64,000 bases of DNA from Hymenobacter sp. APR13 (GTDB lineage: Bacteria; Bacteroidota; Bacteroidia; Cytophagales; Hymenobacteraceae): positions 620,001 to 684,000 of the forward strand of contig NZ_CP006587.1 in assembly GCF_000737515.1 (NCBI RefSeq). The letters run 5' to 3'. Positions 16,185 to 25,534 of the stretch are shown here, in pieces. How positions within the stretch are numbered: position 1 is the stretch's first letter; each line of letters starts with the position of its first letter. Below the pieces are notes generated by a model. The model ran no database searches. It saw nothing but the letters and a program-made list of their open reading frames with translations, and was not told the origin of the DNA. The translations under genes were made by a program, and so were the position numbers.

Positions 16185-18488
16185 TTACGGCCGCGCAGCC
16201 ATTGTAAATACCAACTCCCCGCCACTCACGATATCCTGATGCGCCAGGAACGGGCGTGTCAGTACTTTCCCATTTAGTCGCGCTTCCTTCACATAGACGT
16301 TATTGTCGCTCTGGTTTTTCACCGTGATGCGGAAGCTTTTGCCGTTTTCCAACTGCAGCGTGGCACCATGCACGGCAGGGCTACCCAGGGCATACTCGGG
16401 GGAGCCGGGGCAGACGGGGTAAAAGCCCAGTGCCGAGAAGATATACCAAGCCGACATCTGCCCGCAGTCGTCGTTGCCGCCGAGGCCATCGGGGGTGGGG
16501 CGGTACATCCGGGGCAGGATCATCCGGACGCGGGCCTGCGTTTTGTATGGCTGGTCGGTCCAGTTGTAGAGGTAGGCGGCGTGGTGGGCGGGCTCATTGC
16601 CGTGCACGTAGTTGCCAATAATGCCTTCCCGGGTGATGTCCTCGGTTTCGGCAAAGAACTTATCTGGCAGGTTCATCGTGAACAGCGAATCCAGATGCTC
16701 GACGAAGCGTTTCCGGCCACCCATCCGCTCGATGAGCGCGGCCGGATCGTGGGGCACATAGAGGCTGTAGTTCCAGGCATTGCCCTCGATAAAGCCCTGG
16801 TTATGGGTGCTCAACACGTCGAACTCCTTGCGAAAAGAGCCGTCGGCGAGGCGGGGGCGCATGAAGCCGATGCGCGCATCGTACACGTTTTGCCAGTTTC
16901 GGGCGCGCTGGCTGAACTCCTGGTAGATGTCCGGGCGGTTGAGCTTTTGGGCCATCTGGGCAATACACCAGTCGTCATAAGCGTATTCCAGGGTTTTCGA
17001 TACTGAGGAACTGCTCTTGTCCTCAGGCACGTAGCCCAGCTGCATATAGAAGCCCAGGCCGTCGTAGCGCTGCTGGCGGGCGGTGGTTACGCACGCGTCG
17101 AGGGCCTGGTTGGCGTCGAAGGGGGCGTTGCCTTTCAGCACGGCATCGGCCACCACGGGTACGCTGTGGTAGCCAATCATGCACCAGTTTTCGTTGGCAT
17201 AGTGGCTCCACACGGGCAGCATGTGCTCCACACTCTGGCGGTAGTGGGCCAGCATACTCTGCACCATGTCGGCGTTGCGCTTGGGCTGAAGCAGGTTCAG
17301 GAGTGGGTGCAGGGCACGGTAGGTATCCCAGAGCGAGAAGGTAGTGTAGTTGGTGAAGCCCTCGGCGCGGTGGGTGTTCTGGTCGAGGCCACGGTACTGG
17401 CCATCGGCGTCCATGTAGGTGGTAGGGCTCAGGAAGGCGTGGTACAGGGCCGTGTAGAAGTTCTCCTTGTCCGTCCGCCGCGGCGACTCTATTACCACTT
17501 TGCTCAGCTCCTGCTGCCAGCGCTGCCGGGCCTGGCCGCGCACTTGCTCAAAATCCCAGCCTGGGGCCTCTGTACGCAGATTCTGGAGGGCTCCGGCTGT
17601 GCTTACGGGCGAGAGGGCAAACTTCAGCTTCAGTTTCTCCCCCGCCTTAGTGGTCTTGAAGTTGAAGTACATGCGCAGCTGCTCGCCGGCCAGGTCAGGA
17701 AAGTTGTTGGTTTGGTCGAACTTGCCCCAGAAACCGCGGTACACCGGCTTTTTGGCGTAGTTGCGGCTACCGTAGCTGGTGAAGGGCCGCGAAAAGGCCA
17801 GGGCAAAGTACACGGTGCGGGTGCGGGCCCAGCCGTTGGTTTGGCGGTAGCCGGTGATGAGCGTGTCGTTTTCCACCCGCACAAACGTCCAGACGTTTTT
17901 GTCGGGGTAGTTGTAGATACCGGCCATCAAATCCAGGATGATGTGCGCCTGCTCGGTGGGCTGCGGGAAGGTGTACTGATGCATTCCCACGCGGGTAGTA
18001 GCCGTTAGTTCGGCCACAATCCGGTGGTCATCGAGTTGCACCTTGTAGTAGCCGGGCTCGGCCACTTCGGTGGCGTGCGAATAGGCGGAGCGGTAGCCGC
18101 GTTCTGGGTGCTCGGCCGTACCGGGGTTGAGTTGCAAAGGCCCCGTGGTAGGCATCACCAGAAAATCGCCAAGGTCGGAGTGACCGGTGCCGCTGAAGTG
18201 GGTGTGGCTGAAGCCGACGATGGTTTTGTCCTGGTACTGGTAGCCGGCGCAGTACCGGTACACGTCGGGGTTGTACTTACCGTCCTGCTCATAGCTGAGC
18301 GTGTCAGTGTCGGGCGAGAGCTGCACCATGCCAAACGGCACCGTCGCGCCCGGAAACGTGTGTCCCATCTTCGCCGTCCCCACAATGGGCTTGGCGTACT
18401 GCGTCAGGTTTTCGGTAGGCTGGACCTTCTGGGCAAAACCAGGCAAGGCCGCCAGCAACAGCGCGGCGAAGTGGAGCAGGCGGTTCAT
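16185..18488 (-). CDS. GH92-family alpha-mannosidase, secreted
   Basis: A 767-residue glycoside hydrolase with a signal peptide (MNRLLHFAALLLAALPGFAQ). GH92 hallmarks are the N-terminal GTAKMGHTFPGATVPFGMVQ, SHTHFSGTGHSDLGDFL, YVHGNEPAHHAAYLY and the acidic signature GNDDCGQMSAWYIFSALGF. GH92 enzymes are calcium-dependent exo-alpha-mannosidases that remove mannose from N-glycans or mannans, in the periplasm or on the surface. The ATG at 18488 is chosen over an upstream in-frame GTG because it starts a clean signal peptide. No neighbouring sugar-uptake (SusCD) genes are present, so this is an isolated glycan enzyme. Confidence 0.94.
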   Translation of the reverse strand: MNRLLHFAALLLAALPGFAQKVQPTENLTQYAKPIVGTAKMGHTFPGATVPFGMVQLSPDTDTLSYEQDGKYNPDVYRYCAGYQYQDKTIVGFSHTHFSGTGHSDLGDFLVMPTTGPLQLNPGTAEHPERGYRSAYSHATEVAEPGYYKVQLDDHRIVAELTATTRVGMHQYTFPQPTEQAHIILDLMAGIYNYPDKNVWTFVRVENDTLITGYRQTNGWARTRTVYFALAFSRPFTSYGSRNYAKKPVYRGFWGKFDQTNNFPDLAGEQLRMYFNFKTTKAGEKLKLKFALSPVSTAGALQNLRTEAPGWDFEQVRGQARQRWQQELSKVVIESPRRTDKENFYTALYHAFLSPTTYMDADGQYRGLDQNTHRAEGFTNYTTFSLWDTYRALHPLLNLLQPKRNADMVQSMLAHYRQSVEHMLPVWSHYANENWCMIGYHSVPVVADAVLKGNAPFDANQALDACVTTARQQRYDGLGFYMQLGYVPEDKSSSSVSKTLEYAYDDWCIAQMAQKLNRPDIYQEFSQRARNWQNVYDARIGFMRPRLADGSFRKEFDVLSTHNQGFIEGNAWNYSLYVPHDPAALIERMGGRKRFVEHLDSLFTMNLPDKFFAETEDITREGIIGNYVHGNEPAHHAAYLYNWTDQPYKTQARVRMILPRMYRPTPDGLGGNDDCGQMSAWYIFSALGFYPVCPGSPEYALGSPAVHGATLQLENGKSFRITVKNQSDNNVYVKEARLNGKVLTRPFLAHQDIVSGGELVFTMAARP

Positions 18489-18542
18489 CGGCTTCGGAGC
18501 AGGGAGTTGAGTTAGAGCCGGGAAGGTAAGCACTGGCAGAAC

Positions 18543-19034
18543 TTAGTGGTCGTAACTCACTACTCGGGTCACTTGCCACCGCCCATCACGCAGACGCCAC
18601 ACCATCATGTTCTTGAACGTGCCACAGTCGTCCTTGCCGTTTTCGACGTGGCAGAACCGGTGCTGGTAGGTTTCCACCGCACCATAGCCGTTGATGGGAT
18701 ACACTTCCAGGGTACCGGGCACCAACTGGCGGTTCAGGCCGGTGGTTTTGTTTTGGTCGAACAGGCGCCGGAAGCCCTGCATGGATTGCTGATAGTTGGC
18801 CAGGCCGCCTTTATCGTGGTAAAATTCCAGGTCTTCGGCGAAGTAGGTTTGCAGCTGCGCGAGGTCGTGGCGGTTGAACGCCGCGAACATGAGGCTGTCT
18901 TGCCGGGCAATGGTGGCGTACAGCTCCGGCGAAACCGGCGAGTAAGCCGGCGCAGCGACGGCCGGAACGGGGCGCACCGGCGCACAGGCTCCGGAGAGCA
19001 GCAAAAGCAGCAAGGCAAGCGGCAGACGGTTCAT
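18543..19034 (-). CDS. NTF2-like (DUF4440/SnoaL type) lipoprotein
   Basis: A 163-residue lipoprotein. The signal sequence ends LLSGAC (Cys17), and after a proline/alanine linker comes an NTF2-like cone fold (LYATIARQDSLMFAAFNRHD; LQTYFAEDLEFYHDKGG; MMVWRLRDGRWQVTRVVSYDH), which is the DUF4440-like pattern. Such domains bind small ligands or act as accessory domains; the function here is unknown. It lies 54 bp upstream of the mannosidase on the same strand and may be co-transcribed. The two genes share a similar start region (CCGAAGCCGATGAACCG). Confidence 0.8.
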   Translation of the reverse strand: MNRLPLALLLLLLSGACAPVRPVPAVAAPAYSPVSPELYATIARQDSLMFAAFNRHDLAQLQTYFAEDLEFYHDKGGLANYQQSMQGFRRLFDQNKTTGLNRQLVPGTLEVYPINGYGAVETYQHRFCHVENGKDDCGTFKNMMVWRLRDGRWQVTRVVSYDH

Positions 19035-19165
19035 CGGCTTCGGGGAAAGCAGTGGGTTCGTGAAGAAGTGAAATGCTTCAGGTTAGTGGTGCTGGCTTCT
19101 TTCGACTGTGGGCAGGGCCAGAAACACCTATTGTTAGCCGCAATAGTGGCGCTGGCTTAGAGGCG

Positions 19166-19522
19166 CTACCATTCTCTGGTAGCAATCAGCTCTTCCAGAT
19201 CCGCCTCCGCGAAGCCGTACGCCTTTGCGATGAAGTCGAAATCCGCTGCAATACATTCTCGCGCCCCCGTCTCTATCTCACTATCCGCTTCCTCAAATGC
19301 CTCCTGCAGCTCGTTGAACTCATCGGTGGCCGCGTGGGTCAGCTCGTACAGTTCATCCAGTTCATTGGGTTGCTGCTGCTCGATGGCAAAGCACAGCGCC
19401 ACTAACACCTTTTTACCCTTGTCTACCAGCCGTTTGGGGAAATAGGTATCTTCCGCCATTTCCTGCAGGAAAGCATACTTCCTGGCTGCTTCGTTTTTGA
19501 GGTCTTCCTGCTTTTTGGCCAT
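19166..19522 (-). CDS. DUF5713-like protein
   Basis: A 118-residue, strongly acidic helical protein: KYAFLQEMAEDTYFPKRLVD, LYELTHAATDEFNELQEAFEE, SEIETGARECIAADFDFIA. This matches my recollection of DUF5713, whose function is unknown. It is cytoplasmic with no signal. The 131 bp between it and the lipoprotein gene hold nothing recognised. Confidence 0.72.
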   Translation of the reverse strand: MAKKQEDLKNEAARKYAFLQEMAEDTYFPKRLVDKGKKVLVALCFAIEQQQPNELDELYELTHAATDEFNELQEAFEEADSEIETGARECIAADFDFIAKAYGFAEADLEELIATREW

Positions 19523-19682
19523 GTGAGTCTGAGGCTGGGTGGAGGTTCAAATAACGAGGACCGGCGGTGCTTGTGCAAACGGAAAGCAACCAGCGCCGCG
19601 GCCCTACCCTGGCCTGCAAGCCGTATCTTGCCGGCTAATTGGGCCTGGTGAACTGCCGCGCCGGCCCTGGCTTTGCTTTCTC

Positions 19683-22600
19683 ATGAAAATCCTCCGCGTC
19701 CGTTTCTTCAACCTCAACTCCCTGCGCGGCGAGCATACCGTAGATTTCAGCCAGACGCCCCTCTCGGACGCGGGCCTGTTTGCCATCACCGGGCCGACCG
19801 GCGCGGGCAAAACCACCATCCTCGACGCCATTACGCTGGCCCTCTACGGGCAGGTGCCGCGCCACGAGGCCACCGGCCCCGAGCACGTGATGAGCCACGG
19901 CACCGGCGAGAGCTGGGCCGAAGTGGAGTTTGAAGTGAACGGCCAGCACTACCGCTCCAAGTGGGGCCAGTACCGGGCCCGCAAGCGCCCCGAAGGCAAT
20001 CTGCAGCCTCCAAGCATGGAGCTGAGCGAGCGAAAAACGGCCGACGATGGCACCGAAACCTGGCCTCTCATCGAGGAAATGAAGCGGCAAGTACCCGTGC
20101 GCGTAGCCGAGCTGAGCGGCCTGGAATACAAGCAGTTTCTGCGCTCGGTGCTGCTGGCCCAGGGCGACTTCACGCGCTTCCTGAAGGCCCCGGCCGGCGA
20201 GCGGGCCCAGCTGCTGGAGAAAATCACCGACACCAAAAAGTACTCCGATATCTCGCGGGCGGCCTTCGAACGGGCCAAGCAGGAAACCCAGTTGGTAGAG
20301 CAGCTGCGCGCCGGGCTGGCGGGCGTCACGTTGCTGTCGGCGGAGGAAGTGGCGTTTCTGGAAGGCGAAGCGCAGGAGCTCACCCAGCAGCTGGCCACCG
20401 CCACCGCCGCCCAGGAGCAGCTGCGCGAGGCCCGGCAGTGGCAATTGCGGCTGCAGGAGCTGCACCGCAATGTGCTGGCCACCCAGCAGCGGCAGCACCA
20501 GCTGGCCGCCGAGGCCGAAACGCTGGCCCCGCTGCGCCAGCGCCTGGCGTTGCACCAGCAGGCCGCGCCCTTCGCCACCGACTACGCTTTGCTGCGCCAG
20601 CTGGAAGCCCAGCTCGGCCGCCTGCGCCAGGAAACCCAGCAGCTCCAGACGCAGCTGCCGCAGCTGGAGCAGCGCCGCGCCACCGCCGAAACCACCCGTA
20701 CCGCCGCCCGCCTCGCCTACGACCAGGCCACCCACCTCCGCTCCGAGCAAGACCCTAAGCTGCGCGAAGCCGAGCTGCTGGACCACCAGATAGCGGAAGC
20801 GCGCCGCCTGTTGGGGCAGGGCAAAACCGAGTATGAAGCTCAAAACGAGCAGTGCAAACGTCTGAAAGTCGCAGCCGAGCAGGCGGGCACACGTGCGCGC
20901 CTGCTGCAGGAGCAGGTCCGGGACCTCGACAAATGGCTGCTGCTGCACGCTACCGTTGGCGAGCTAGCCAATGGCCTGCCTGAGCTTTCCGCTAACCTGC
21001 AGCACTGGGAATACCTCAAGGCGGAGCTAGGCCAGCTGCGCCAGCGCCTGCACGAAGCCCGGTTGCGGTCTGGGCAAGCGGCCACGCAGGCGGCCACGCA
21101 TCAGCAGGCGGCCGAGGCGGCCCGCGGCCAGCTTGCCGCCTCTACAGCGCAGTACCACTCCACCGCCACCGCCTGCCACAACTGGCTGCTGCAGCTGCGC
21201 CACCACGTGCAGACGCTTCACCAGCAACAGGAGCATGAGCAGCAGCACTGGGACGATTTGCGCCGCAGCCTGCACATGCAGCAGCTCATCCTGTCGCACA
21301 CCGATACCCGCCAGCTGCTGGAAGACGGCCAGCCCTGTCCGGTGTGCGGCTCCCTGGAACACCCCTACCTGGCGGGCGTGCTGGGCGTGAGCGAAGACTC
21401 ATTTCAGCGGGAGCGGCAGCGGGAAGAAGAGCTCAGCCAGCGCGTGCGGGCCCTGGGCACCCGCTTCAACCGTCTCAACACCTACGTCACGATGCTGGAG
21501 CAGGCAGTGCCCGAAACGCCTCCTGGCGCCTCAGCCACCATTCAGCTACTCCCCGAAACGGCCGAGAAGGAAGCCGCCGAAACCATCAAGCAGCTGTTGC
21601 AACAGCTCAAGCAACTGCAGCAGCAGTGTGCCGCCGCCGAGCAGCAGGTGCAGCAGGCCCACACCCACCAGCAAGCCGCCCAGCGCCAGCACCACGACTA
21701 CGCCCAGGCTGTGGCGCAGCTGGAAAAGGAGCTGCAGGATGCTGAGGAACGCATGCCCGCCGCCCGTGACATGGTGGTAAGCCAGGCGCAGAGCTTCGGG
21801 CTGCCGTTTGCCGACGAGAACGGCCGCGCGCTGATGGAGCAGGCCCGCCAGCGCATCAATGAGTTTGAAACGACAAAGCAGCAGCTGGCCCAGGCGCAGC
21901 AGGAGCTGAGTGGCGTGAGCGTGGAAGCCAGTACCTCGGAGGCTGCCCGGCAGGAGCTGCAGGCTTGGCTGAGCGCCCGCAAGCAGGCCTTGCTGGATCA
22001 GAACGCCGCTATGCAGGCTCAGCAGCAGCAGCGCCACGCTCTGCTGCCCGATGCCGATTTGGCCGCCGTACGCCAGCGCCTGGAGCAGGCCGTACGCTCC
22101 ACCGAGACCCAGCGCCAGCACGCCGAGCAGCAGTTTCAGCAGCACGACACGGCCGCCACGGTGGCGGCGGCCCGCCTGCAGCAGCTCACCCACGACACCC
22201 GGCAGCAGCAGCAGGCACACGCCGCCAGCACGGCGGCCCTCACGCAGGCACTGCAGGCCGCCGGCCTCTCCCCCGACCCAGCCACTCTGCCCGCCCTGCT
22301 TCTGCCCGAATCCGAAGCGGCCACCCTGCAGGCGCAGCTCAGCCGCCACGAGCAGGAAGTGGCGCTGGCCGCCCGCACCCTGCTGGACACCGAGCAGCAG
22401 TTGCAGCAGGAAGAAGCCCGCGCCCTCACCACCGAGCCGCTGGACGCCCTGAGCCATCATCTGGAAACCAGCAGCCAGCAGCTGGCCACCCTCAATCAGC
22501 AGCTGGGCCAGCGGCAGGAGCGCCTTGGCAGCCACCGCGCCGGCCAGGAGCGCCATGCCACGCTGGCCGCCCAGCTGGAAACCCAGCAGCAGGAAGCGCG

Positions 22601-23117
22601 CCGCTGGCGGCAGCTGGCCGAGCTGATCGGCTCGGCCGACGGCAAGAAGTTCAGCGAGTTTGCCCAGGGCCTCACCCTGGCCCGCCTCGTAGACCTGGCC
22701 AACCGCCACCTACACCGCTTCTCCGACCGCTACCGCATCCTGCGCAACCCCGACCAGCACCTCGACCTGCTCATCCAGGACGAGTACCAGGCCGGCGCGG
22801 TGCGCACCATGAACTCGCTGTCGGGCGGGGAAAGTTTTCTGGTGAGTCTGGCGCTGGCGCTGGGCCTCTCGGAGCTAGCCGGCCGCAAAACCCAGATCGA
22901 CACGCTCTTCATCGACGAAGGCTTCGGCACGCTCGACCCCGACACGCTGGACATTGCGCTTTCGGCGCTGGAAATGCTACAGGGCACCGGCAAAACCATC
23001 GGCATCATCTCGCACGTGGAGGCCCTGCAGGAGCGCGTCAGCACCCAAATAAGCGTGCGGAAAGGCGCCGGCGGCATCAGCTCGTTGCAGGTCGTGGGGT
23101 TCAATGGGGCATTGTAG
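19683..23117 (+). CDS. sbcC: SbcC, ATPase subunit of the SbcCD nuclease (Rad50-like)
   Basis: A 1144-residue SMC-like ATPase. Walker A GPTGAGKTT (about 37-45) follows the opening MKILRVRFFNLNSLRG. Two long glutamine-rich coiled coils flank a zinc hook CPVCG (Cys552, Cys555). The C-terminal half of the ATPase has the signature NSLSGGESFLVSLALALGLS and Walker B TLFIDEGFGTLD. It tethers DNA ends and powers SbcD. The ATG at 19683 is chosen because the motif begins at once; the frame upstream has no protein character. It lies 3.6 kb from sbcD. Confidence 0.96.
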   Translation: MKILRVRFFNLNSLRGEHTVDFSQTPLSDAGLFAITGPTGAGKTTILDAITLALYGQVPRHEATGPEHVMSHGTGESWAEVEFEVNGQHYRSKWGQYRARKRPEGNLQPPSMELSERKTADDGTETWPLIEEMKRQVPVRVAELSGLEYKQFLRSVLLAQGDFTRFLKAPAGERAQLLEKITDTKKYSDISRAAFERAKQETQLVEQLRAGLAGVTLLSAEEVAFLEGEAQELTQQLATATAAQEQLREARQWQLRLQELHRNVLATQQRQHQLAAEAETLAPLRQRLALHQQAAPFATDYALLRQLEAQLGRLRQETQQLQTQLPQLEQRRATAETTRTAARLAYDQATHLRSEQDPKLREAELLDHQIAEARRLLGQGKTEYEAQNEQCKRLKVAAEQAGTRARLLQEQVRDLDKWLLLHATVGELANGLPELSANLQHWEYLKAELGQLRQRLHEARLRSGQAATQAATHQQAAEAARGQLAASTAQYHSTATACHNWLLQLRHHVQTLHQQQEHEQQHWDDLRRSLHMQQLILSHTDTRQLLEDGQPCPVCGSLEHPYLAGVLGVSEDSFQRERQREEELSQRVRALGTRFNRLNTYVTMLEQAVPETPPGASATIQLLPETAEKEAAETIKQLLQQLKQLQQQCAAAEQQVQQAHTHQQAAQRQHHDYAQAVAQLEKELQDAEERMPAARDMVVSQAQSFGLPFADENGRALMEQARQRINEFETTKQQLAQAQQELSGVSVEASTSEAARQELQAWLSARKQALLDQNAAMQAQQQQRHALLPDADLAAVRQRLEQAVRSTETQRQHAEQQFQQHDTAATVAAARLQQLTHDTRQQQQAHAASTAALTQALQAAGLSPDPATLPALLLPESEAATLQAQLSRHEQEVALAARTLLDTEQQLQQEEARALTTEPLDALSHHLETSSQQLATLNQQLGQRQERLGSHRAGQERHATLAAQLETQQQEARRWRQLAELIGSADGKKFSEFAQGLTLARLVDLANRHLHRFSDRYRILRNPDQHLDLLIQDEYQAGAVRTMNSLSGGESFLVSLALALGLSELAGRKTQIDTLFIDEGFGTLDPDTLDIALSALEMLQGTGKTIGIISHVEALQERVSTQISVRKGAGGISSLQVVGFNGAL

Positions 23118-23188
23118 CAGAAGGCCGAAAAATCAGCATAGTGTTTCGCTAACTGGTATTTGCTTTCTTTGCTGCTGAGCCTTGATTT

Positions 23189-24184
23189 ATGGCTTACAAA
23201 ACCACTCTTCACCTCTTATTCCTTATTCTTTTGAAACAATCTTTACTGTTAGTGCTGCTGCTGCCGCTATCCTGCTTTGCTCAAACCGGGCGCAACATGA
23301 TGCAGATAAATCAGCAGTCGCGCCAGGATTTCAACCGCATGGTAAATCAGCGGAACCAGGATTTTCAGAGCCGGCAGATGCTCAGGTCCCGGTCGGGTTC
23401 GGGCAGCGGGCTCATGACGGCGGAGCAGCTGGCGCAAGCGCAGGCCAAGCAGCAGCAACTAGAGCAGGCTGCCACCGATAAGCTTACCCAGCTAGCCCGG
23501 CAGCAGCAACAACGACGTGAACAGTATCCGGCTGCTAACCCCCAACAGGCCGCGCTTCAACAGAAAAAAGACGAGAAGCAGCTGAATATTCTCACGGTGA
23601 AAAACTACCGCGAGGTATTTCTGCCCGGCCAAGTTGTCAATGCACTGCAGGCCCAGCAGCTCCCGGCCAGGGCACAGCAGAACCTGCGCAATCTAAACGA
23701 AAGCCTAACGGACAAATTATGGTGGAAAAAGCAGGAAGGCGCCGGGTTGACGGCCAAGCTTACCGCATACAGCGACACCCTTTCTTCACTGACCACTAGC
23801 TTGTTGGGCTTTGATTTGGCCTCCCCACCGGCCATGCCGCCCCCCTTCTCCCTCACGGGCCTTACCGCGCAGCTAGCCACCCACACCTTCGACCAGACTG
23901 CCGCTACCCAGCTCGTCAGGGATGCGGCACTGAGTGACAAACTGGTGGCGGGCGAGCAACTGGCCAAGGCCGTCAATAACTTTCGCAGCCTTAGCACCGC
24001 TGCCGTCCAAAGCTCACCTACCAACTCCAAAAAGTTGAAGGAAGACGTGCAAGCGAGCCTGCGCACAGTAAACAAAGAAATGGAGCGCTATTATGCACGC
24101 ATCAGCGCCGCGCACGCTCTTACCGATGCCCAAAAAGCATTGTTGAAATCCACGTCGGACTACTTGGCGAAAAACCGTAAATAA
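23189..24184 (+). CDS. Secreted glutamine-rich protein of unknown function
   Basis: A 331-residue protein with a long hydrophobic N-terminus ending in a signal cleavage region (LLLPLSCFAQ). The mature part starts with a glutamine/arginine-rich coiled segment (QLAQAQAKQQQLEQAATDK), followed by helical segments with no recognised domain. LSC before FAQ might be a lipobox. It follows sbcC by 71 bp on the same strand but has no functional link I can see. It ends at the perfect palindromic terminator 24249-24304. Confidence 0.65.
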   Translation: MAYKTTLHLLFLILLKQSLLLVLLLPLSCFAQTGRNMMQINQQSRQDFNRMVNQRNQDFQSRQMLRSRSGSGSGLMTAEQLAQAQAKQQQLEQAATDKLTQLARQQQQRREQYPAANPQQAALQQKKDEKQLNILTVKNYREVFLPGQVVNALQAQQLPARAQQNLRNLNESLTDKLWWKKQEGAGLTAKLTAYSDTLSSLTTSLLGFDLASPPAMPPPFSLTGLTAQLATHTFDQTAATQLVRDAALSDKLVAGEQLAKAVNNFRSLSTAAVQSSPTNSKKLKEDVQASLRTVNKEMERYYARISAAHALTDAQKALLKSTSDYLAKNRK

Positions 24185-24248
24185 CCCACCAGCCAGCCGG
24201 CACCCGACGGGGTACACCAAGCTGGTGTCCAACCACATCAGTAGCAGC

Positions 24249-24304
24249 AAAATGGCCACACCAGGCAGCAGGATGACCATCCTGCTGCCTGGTGTGGCCA
24301 TTTT
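24249..24304. terminator. Perfect 27-bp inverted repeat, probable bidirectional terminator
   Basis: Two perfect 27-base arms (AAAATGGCCACACCAGG... and its complement) separated by only AC. It lies between converging genes ending at 24184 and 24319 and begins with an A-run and ends with a T-run, so it should terminate in both directions. The stem is unusually long and perfect. Confidence 0.85.
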
Positions 24305-24318
24305 ATACCGATATACGG

Positions 24319-25380
24319 CTAGGCCGAAACGGCCCTTATTTCCGCCCAGCTCCAGTATCGCCGGGGCGCGATACCACCATAGCCGGCCTCGAAAAACCGT
24401 ACTACTTCCTGCTCCAGCTCTTCGGCAGGAACAGACGAAGTGTATAGCGGGCGCTGGTCGGGGTCGGCGTAGCGTTGGGGCTTGGTGAGGCCTTTGCCGC
24501 TCAGGCGCAGCAGCGGGCCGGTGTCGGTGATGCCGTCATGGGTCCAGCGGCGCGGGGTGGCTTCCAGCGCATTGAGGCGGGCCGCCAGGGCATCCAGGGG
24601 CAGGCGCGGCAGCGTCGGGCGGCTCTCCAGGTCGATCCAGGTGGTGTACTTGTACTCGAATTCGTAGCGCTGGCCGTCGTAGAGGCTCAGCACCATATCG
24701 GTGCCGCGGCTGGCGCTGAACAAGGCGTAGTACGGCAGCGGCTCTGGCGTGCGCACCACCGTCAGACCGATTTGTGGGTAGCGGCGCACGGTGGTGGCGG
24801 CGCTGTGCAGCACGGCCACGGCCTGCAGCACCCGGCTGTATTCCTGCTCCCAAATGGCCCGGTACGGGGCCGGGTTGTGCAGCACGGCCGCGAAACGGGG
24901 CAGAAACCACGCAAACTTCTCCGCCGAAGCCTCGTCTTCGCGGCGGCGGCGGGCCGGGGCGCCAAACGGCTCATAGAACCGGGCTTTCTCCTCGGCATTC
25001 AGCCAGCACACCAACTGCAAGGCGTGGTGCGCCTGCGGGTGCTGCCAGTCCAGCTCCCGAAAATCGCCCAGCGTGGCCACCAGACGCAGCAGCGCCTCGT
25101 GCTGCAGCGCCAGCTCCGGGTTCAGCAGCGCCCAGACGCCCACAAAGCCATCCACGTCAAAATGATTGGCCGTGACGGCGGCGGCGGCCAGCCCGGGCGT
25201 GTGGGTCTGGCGCAGGGCCCGCAGCACCGAGCCGGCGCTGGTATCGTCGCGCAGAGGCTCGGGGGTGGCCGCGCCGCGCCAGTGCGCCAGCGTGAGGGCC
25301 GCCCCCAGCCCGGTGCTGTCCACTACAATGGTCGGCTGCTGCCGCAACTGCTGAAACGGAACGAAGTATCGGAGCTGCAA
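24319..25380 (-). CDS. DUF6687-like protein
   Basis: A 353-residue cytoplasmic protein, tentatively DUF6687. Visible landmarks are YFVPFQQLRQQPTIVVDSTG at the start, NHFDVDGFVGVWALLNPE in the middle and YKYTTWIDLESRP near the C-terminus. No catalytic function is known to me. I propose a TTG start at 25380 (reading MQLRYFVPFQQL), because the only upstream in-frame ATG codons lie in the inverted repeat 25408-25465. If that ATG at 25428 is used, the protein would carry a repeat-encoded leader. HNH endonuclease is the next gene upstream on the same strand. Confidence 0.6.
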   Translation of the reverse strand: MQLRYFVPFQQLRQQPTIVVDSTGLGAALTLAHWRGAATPEPLRDDTSAGSVLRALRQTHTPGLAAAAVTANHFDVDGFVGVWALLNPELALQHEALLRLVATLGDFRELDWQHPQAHHALQLVCWLNAEEKARFYEPFGAPARRRREDEASAEKFAWFLPRFAAVLHNPAPYRAIWEQEYSRVLQAVAVLHSAATTVRRYPQIGLTVVRTPEPLPYYALFSASRGTDMVLSLYDGQRYEFEYKYTTWIDLESRPTLPRLPLDALAARLNALEATPRRWTHDGITDTGPLLRLSGKGLTKPQRYADPDQRPLYTSSVPAEELEQEVVRFFEAGYGGIAPRRYWSWAEIRAVSA

Positions 25381-25384
25381 AGAG

Positions 25385-25530
25385 GTGATGGGGTGATGAG
25401 GTGAATAGGTGATGAGGAAGAACGTCATTCCTCGCATGCTCGGAATGACGTTCTTCCTTATCACCCCATTACTTCATCCCCTCATCACCCCATTACTTCA
25501 TCCCCTCATCACTCCATCACTTCATCACCA
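25385..25530. repeat. Palindrome and 24-bp tandem array
   Basis: The core 25408-25465 is an almost perfect inverted repeat (arms GGTGATGAGGAAGAACGTCA and its complement with one mismatch). To its right come two identical 24-bp units (25461-25484, 25485-25508; TCACCCCATTACTTCATCCC then CTCA) and a third, diverged one. To its left is the complementary GATGGGGTGATGAGG stretch. It fills the gap between the HNH gene and the DUF6687-like gene. Confidence 0.88.
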
Positions 25531-25534
25531 AAAG

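Noticed and set aside
21546..22709. Long minus-strand open frame inside sbcC
   Set aside because: It is antisense to the glutamine-rich coiled coil; its Gly/Leu/Gln-rich composition is the shadow of CAG-rich codons.
25461..25530. Tandem 24-bp repeats as a CRISPR array
   Set aside because: Units are directly adjacent with no spacers and there are no cas genes.
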